The notes beneath the pieces are model-generated. The model did no database searches. It worked only from the letters and a program-made list of their open reading frames with translations, and had not been told where the DNA came from. A DNA stretch of 64,000 nucleotides from Penelope pileata (taxonomy: Eukaryota; Chordata; Aves; Galliformes; Cracidae): the NCBI GenBank assembly GCA_013396635.1, contig WBMW01003233.1, forward strand, positions 682,018 to 746,017, written 5' to 3'. Every line of letters begins with the position of its first letter. Within the stretch, counting starts at the first letter, position 1. A program made the position numbers and the translations under genes. Positions 60,823 through 64,000 of this stretch are shown piece after piece.

Positions 60823-63698
60823 TATTACGCCCTATAATATAATTCCTGTGAGAAATAAACTGAGGCACAGAGTGTTTAGCATCCAATCCATGTCAGAAAC
60901 ACAAACAGGATCCAGAACAAGTGAGCTAACATGCACTTTGAAGCAATTTTGTTTGTTTTCAAATAGTTAATGAAGCTCAATTTGTTTAGATAAGAATGAT
61001 TTTTTACATGAGGAATATTGGGAATTGTTATGGTTTATATCAGCAGATAGCTGAGTTCCACACAGTTATTCACTCACCCTCCCCCCTCCCCAAATGGGAC
61101 GGGGGNCATACTAGACACTACGAGAAGCGTAACTTCTGTTAGAAACTAGGACAGGAATGACACATGCAAAACAATGTCTTTTGGATTTGAGATACAGCAG
61201 TCTAGAATTCAGCACTGTTAAACATTGTTTAAGGGGTGGGAGTCTTGTTCCTCTTCCTCAAATTCCCTGATTATAGGCTAGCTTTAATTATTTCAGAAAT
61301 CATATTCTTGAGAATACTCAATTATTTGTGAGAAATAGATTCAAAATATGAACATATTTCCCTTCCTGAGATATAAGTCATGTTCAACAATATCTGGATA
61401 GAAAAAGGGTAGTTCTGCTGAGTTAGGGAAAAAAAAGAAATCAGGCATATTTAGTCTTAGAAATAATGGTAGTTTCCTTTGGTTTCTTGCCATGGCAATG
61501 ATAACAGTTCTAAAAATGCTACAAATCCAGAAGCTGCCTCTAAGAGAAAGCAAGAAAGATTCTATGTACTTAAGATTTTGAATTGGAATAAATGCTTGTT
61601 TATACTGTTTCACTATCTTTTTCAATTATTGTAAACAATTTTCCAAGACCAAATTCAAATCTTACATGTTCAGAGACAGATAACATACAAGATGTGATTA
61701 ACGAGACTCACCTGATTGGGGGAAATAGCTCACTGAATAGCAATGTATTTTATGGTAGTGTTGATATAACAAGATCAATAGTACAACTGGAAAAGTGGAA
61801 ACCTGTTATCATCACTGTTTATCTGCCATATAATGAAAGTACCTTTCAACATATTGTATCTTCAAAGGCCAATATTAAACCATTCCCTACACCAAAATCC
61901 AGAAAATTCACTTAGCTGTAAAATACCAATGCATTCTGTTTATTTACTGGAGTGCTTTACTATATATTAGTATCCAGAAGTGGTAGAAACTAATGCGGTT
62001 AAAACAAAGACATAACAGAATACCAGCAAGGGTAAACACGAAGCATTTACAATAATTAAGGAGTGTGAACAGTAGAAAATCCAATGGATTGAAAAAAGCA
62101 AGCGCTGTAGCAAGTAAAAAAATAATTAGTGGATCGAATAAGAATAATAACAGTTTCCTGAAGAGTGTAAGCAATAGGCAGAGAAAGAAGAAACAGTTTA
62201 TCTTCTTAAGCATGGTTGACAATGAAAGCCAATGAATTAAAATGAATACCATTAGACATTACATAAACACTTTGGATTGGCTTTAATGGGATGGAGGTGT
62301 AGATTTACTTAAATCAGGCATCGAAATCACAAGGATAATAGTCAAACTTATGAAACATAGACATAATGTTGAAACTGTTAATACACAGATCATGAACATT
62401 TAGATGTGGAAAAGAACAAATCTGAATAATGTAGTTTACACTGAAGTATATGGAGGAAAAAACAGAAAAGTGTTTTGTTAGCTGTTTCAGTGATTTGGTA
62501 GCAGAGAAATACTCAGATCTGGAAATTAAAACTGCATTCTGTTTTAAAGAACACATTGAAGGCCTCTGTCCATCACGAGGCAATTGATTAAACAAACAGC
62601 ATGTTCATGAGGAACAATACTTACGATATTTTAATAGCGTCATAAAAAATCAAGATTATGCCTTCCACTGGCACATTTCATTCAGTAAAGGTCACCCTAG
62701 CTCTGAAAGGCTAATAAGGAAATAGGTGGGACTCTATTAAGATGAGAATGAGAAAGATCAGAAGCTGTGAAATAGTCTCATTTGTAAACTGATAGGAAAA
62801 TGGACTACTCAGAATACAACATTTGACCAGGAAACTTTCGCCATTAAGAGATAACAAGACCAAAACATATTGCTGTCATTAAATTGATCAAATACTTATA
62901 TTGCTAATAAGAGCTCTATGACTTATGAAAATTTATAGCAAGGCTAGATTCTGAAAAGAATCAAAATTTCCATTTTTCTGGGTATAAATCAATCTCCACT
63001 TTTAGAGGTAAGAAAAAGACTTCCTACTCTACAGTTATCTGTTTTGTTGTACATTACTCTGAGTCACATGGCATAAAGTGTACAGAATGTATGATTATTA
63101 CAGAGAACTTATCGGTCTGTTTTAGTCTGATCTGCTAAGGCCTTGTTTCTTCATTCTGGTGTATGACCTTTACATAATATAACTCCGTATTTAATGAGAG
63201 CCTAGGACATTGGCAAATTACAGTCCAGTGTTCTTAACATAACATTAACTCTTTAAATACATTCTATGGGTCTCAGTTATGAAATACACAGAATACAGGA
63301 TGTGCTTTATCTTACAAGTAAACTGCCGTATTAAAAATCGTCAGTGAGGTAGTTTGAATTTTATATTATTTGCCTTATAAAGATCATCAACTAGAGAGTC
63401 ATGTAACTATCACAGAAACTTGTTCTTTAGAACATATTCCCTGAGAAGACTGACTGTGGAAAAGCTTAGACCATCCTTGTGTTTCTTGGAGACGTGTTTC
63501 ATGGAGTACTTCAGTAAAAAATGCTAAACTTCCACCCTACCATGTGTTTTTAAAATTATGTCAAAGGCCAAATCTTGACACTTAGAAGCATTGTACTAAC
63601 AAACTGCTGCCTCAACTGGTTCAGTTCCACGGCCAGGTCTTTCACAGATAATCTAATCCTCATTTTGTTTCTACAGGAACAATTACAACATCAGCAAC
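60823..63698. other. Unique AT-rich non-coding stretch
   Basis: No gene is supported. It includes the ambiguous base at 61106 next to a C-rich run (61078-61091). Two open frames were considered and not accepted as genes: 107 codons on + at 61592-61915 and 102 codons on - at 61944-62252, the latter hydrophobic because of AT-rich composition. Confidence 0.5.
61106..61106. other. Ambiguous base (N)
   Basis: The only non-ACGT character in the window, in gggggNcata just after a C-rich homopolymer stretch. Probably a base-calling uncertainty in a G-run. Confidence 0.98.
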
Positions 63699-63735
63699 AG
63701 TAATAATAATAACAACAACAACAACAACAACAAAA
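63699..63735 (+). repeat. (TAA)n/(CAA)n microsatellite
   Basis: Begins cagtaataataataac and continues as about seven CAA units before aaaagcatg. The preceding ttgtttctacaggaacaatt looks like a splice acceptor followed by glutamine codons, but an in-frame TAA ends that reading at the microsatellite. Confidence 0.9.
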
Positions 63736-64000
63736 AGCATGAATTTCCTGTCCTACTCCTTCAATCCTACTTGACTAAGATTAAGAAAGATCATTTTGTG
63801 GCAGTCTTTAGAGGAGGTTGTAACAATGTAGATTCTGATAATATTCTGATAATAGTTATGCTTGAATACTTTCATCTCTTGTGATGTCACCTCAAATCAT
63901 CACCTTTCTGCTGCTGTCTTGCTTTAGCTGCAGCTTTGTGTCACTTGTCAAAATGTAACCACATTGTGTATTTTGCTTTGTAATGCTGACTGTTTGATTT
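63736..64000. other. Unique non-coding end of window
   Basis: Nothing is recognised. Confidence 0.5.

Noticed and set aside
61592..62252. Open frames of 107 (+) and 102 (-) codons, the second strongly hydrophobic
   Set aside because: The hydrophobicity follows from AT-rich sequence read on the minus strand. No membrane-protein family is recognised and there is no gene structure.
63655..63735. Glutamine-rich exon after an acceptor-like ttgtttctacag
   Set aside because: The glutamine codons are part of a CAA/TAA microsatellite, and an in-frame TAA stops the reading after about eight residues.
1..64000. CRISPR arrays, tRNA/rRNA genes, bacterial operons, defence systems or viral coding genomes
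   Set aside because: No regularly spaced repeats, cloverleaf-like or rRNA sequence, ribosome-binding sites or dense long open frames. Base composition and repeats are those of vertebrate, bird-like non-coding DNA.

Overview
The window looks like nuclear DNA from a bird. It is AT-rich and non-coding, with vertebrate-style CpG scarcity. It carries CR1 LINE fragments of avian type, with 3' ends made of imperfect (GATTCTAT)n-like tails. It also carries avian ERVL-like LTRs and a decayed 7SK small-nuclear-RNA copy. I recognise no protein-coding gene, tRNA, rRNA, CRISPR array or bacterial-type feature. All open frames are short, lack a recognisable domain, or lie inside retroelements. The most likely setting is a gene desert or a very long intron. 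Species cannot be named from what I can see.

Layout. 1-6.1 kb holds an ERVL-like solo LTR on + (735-1302), one copy of an unnamed old dispersed repeat (about 3119-3175) and a second LTR type on - (5101-6005) with a degenerate internal minisatellite. 6.1-10.9 kb is featureless unique sequence. At 10966-11420 a 7SK RNA copy, complete at its 5' end, is fused to a CR1 3' tail in the same orientation. 11.4-20.6 kb has only two very short CR1 tails (14131-14203 and 16128-16195). 20.6-26.0 kb has further copies of the dispersed repeat and a CR1 reverse-transcriptase fragment on - (about 21850-22805). 26-37.5 kb is unique sequence with poly(A)/poly(T) tracts. A truncated ERVL-like LTR on - lies at 37530-37969, a CR1 3' fragment on - at 39953-40222, an unexplained GC-richer block at about 41.6-42.5 kb and a small CR1 piece on - at 46864-46970. 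Two short tandem duplications (46.1 and 47.2 kb), a hairpin (48.2 kb) and a long polypyrimidine tract (48.9 kb) follow. The two best CR1 copies are at 50692-51760 (-) and 60030-60822 (+). A perfect 95-bp tandem duplication lies at 54919-55108. One ambiguous base (N) is at 61106.

How the parts relate. There is no operon or gene pathway here. The window is a record of retrotransposition. CR1 supplied the reverse transcriptase that made its own 5'-truncated copies and, by the most likely reading, the 7SK-CR1 chimera. ERVL-like elements left solo or truncated LTRs. The item most worth a second look is the 7SK-CR1 fusion, followed by the unnamed repeat family, the perfect tandem duplication and the GC-richer block near 42 kb.
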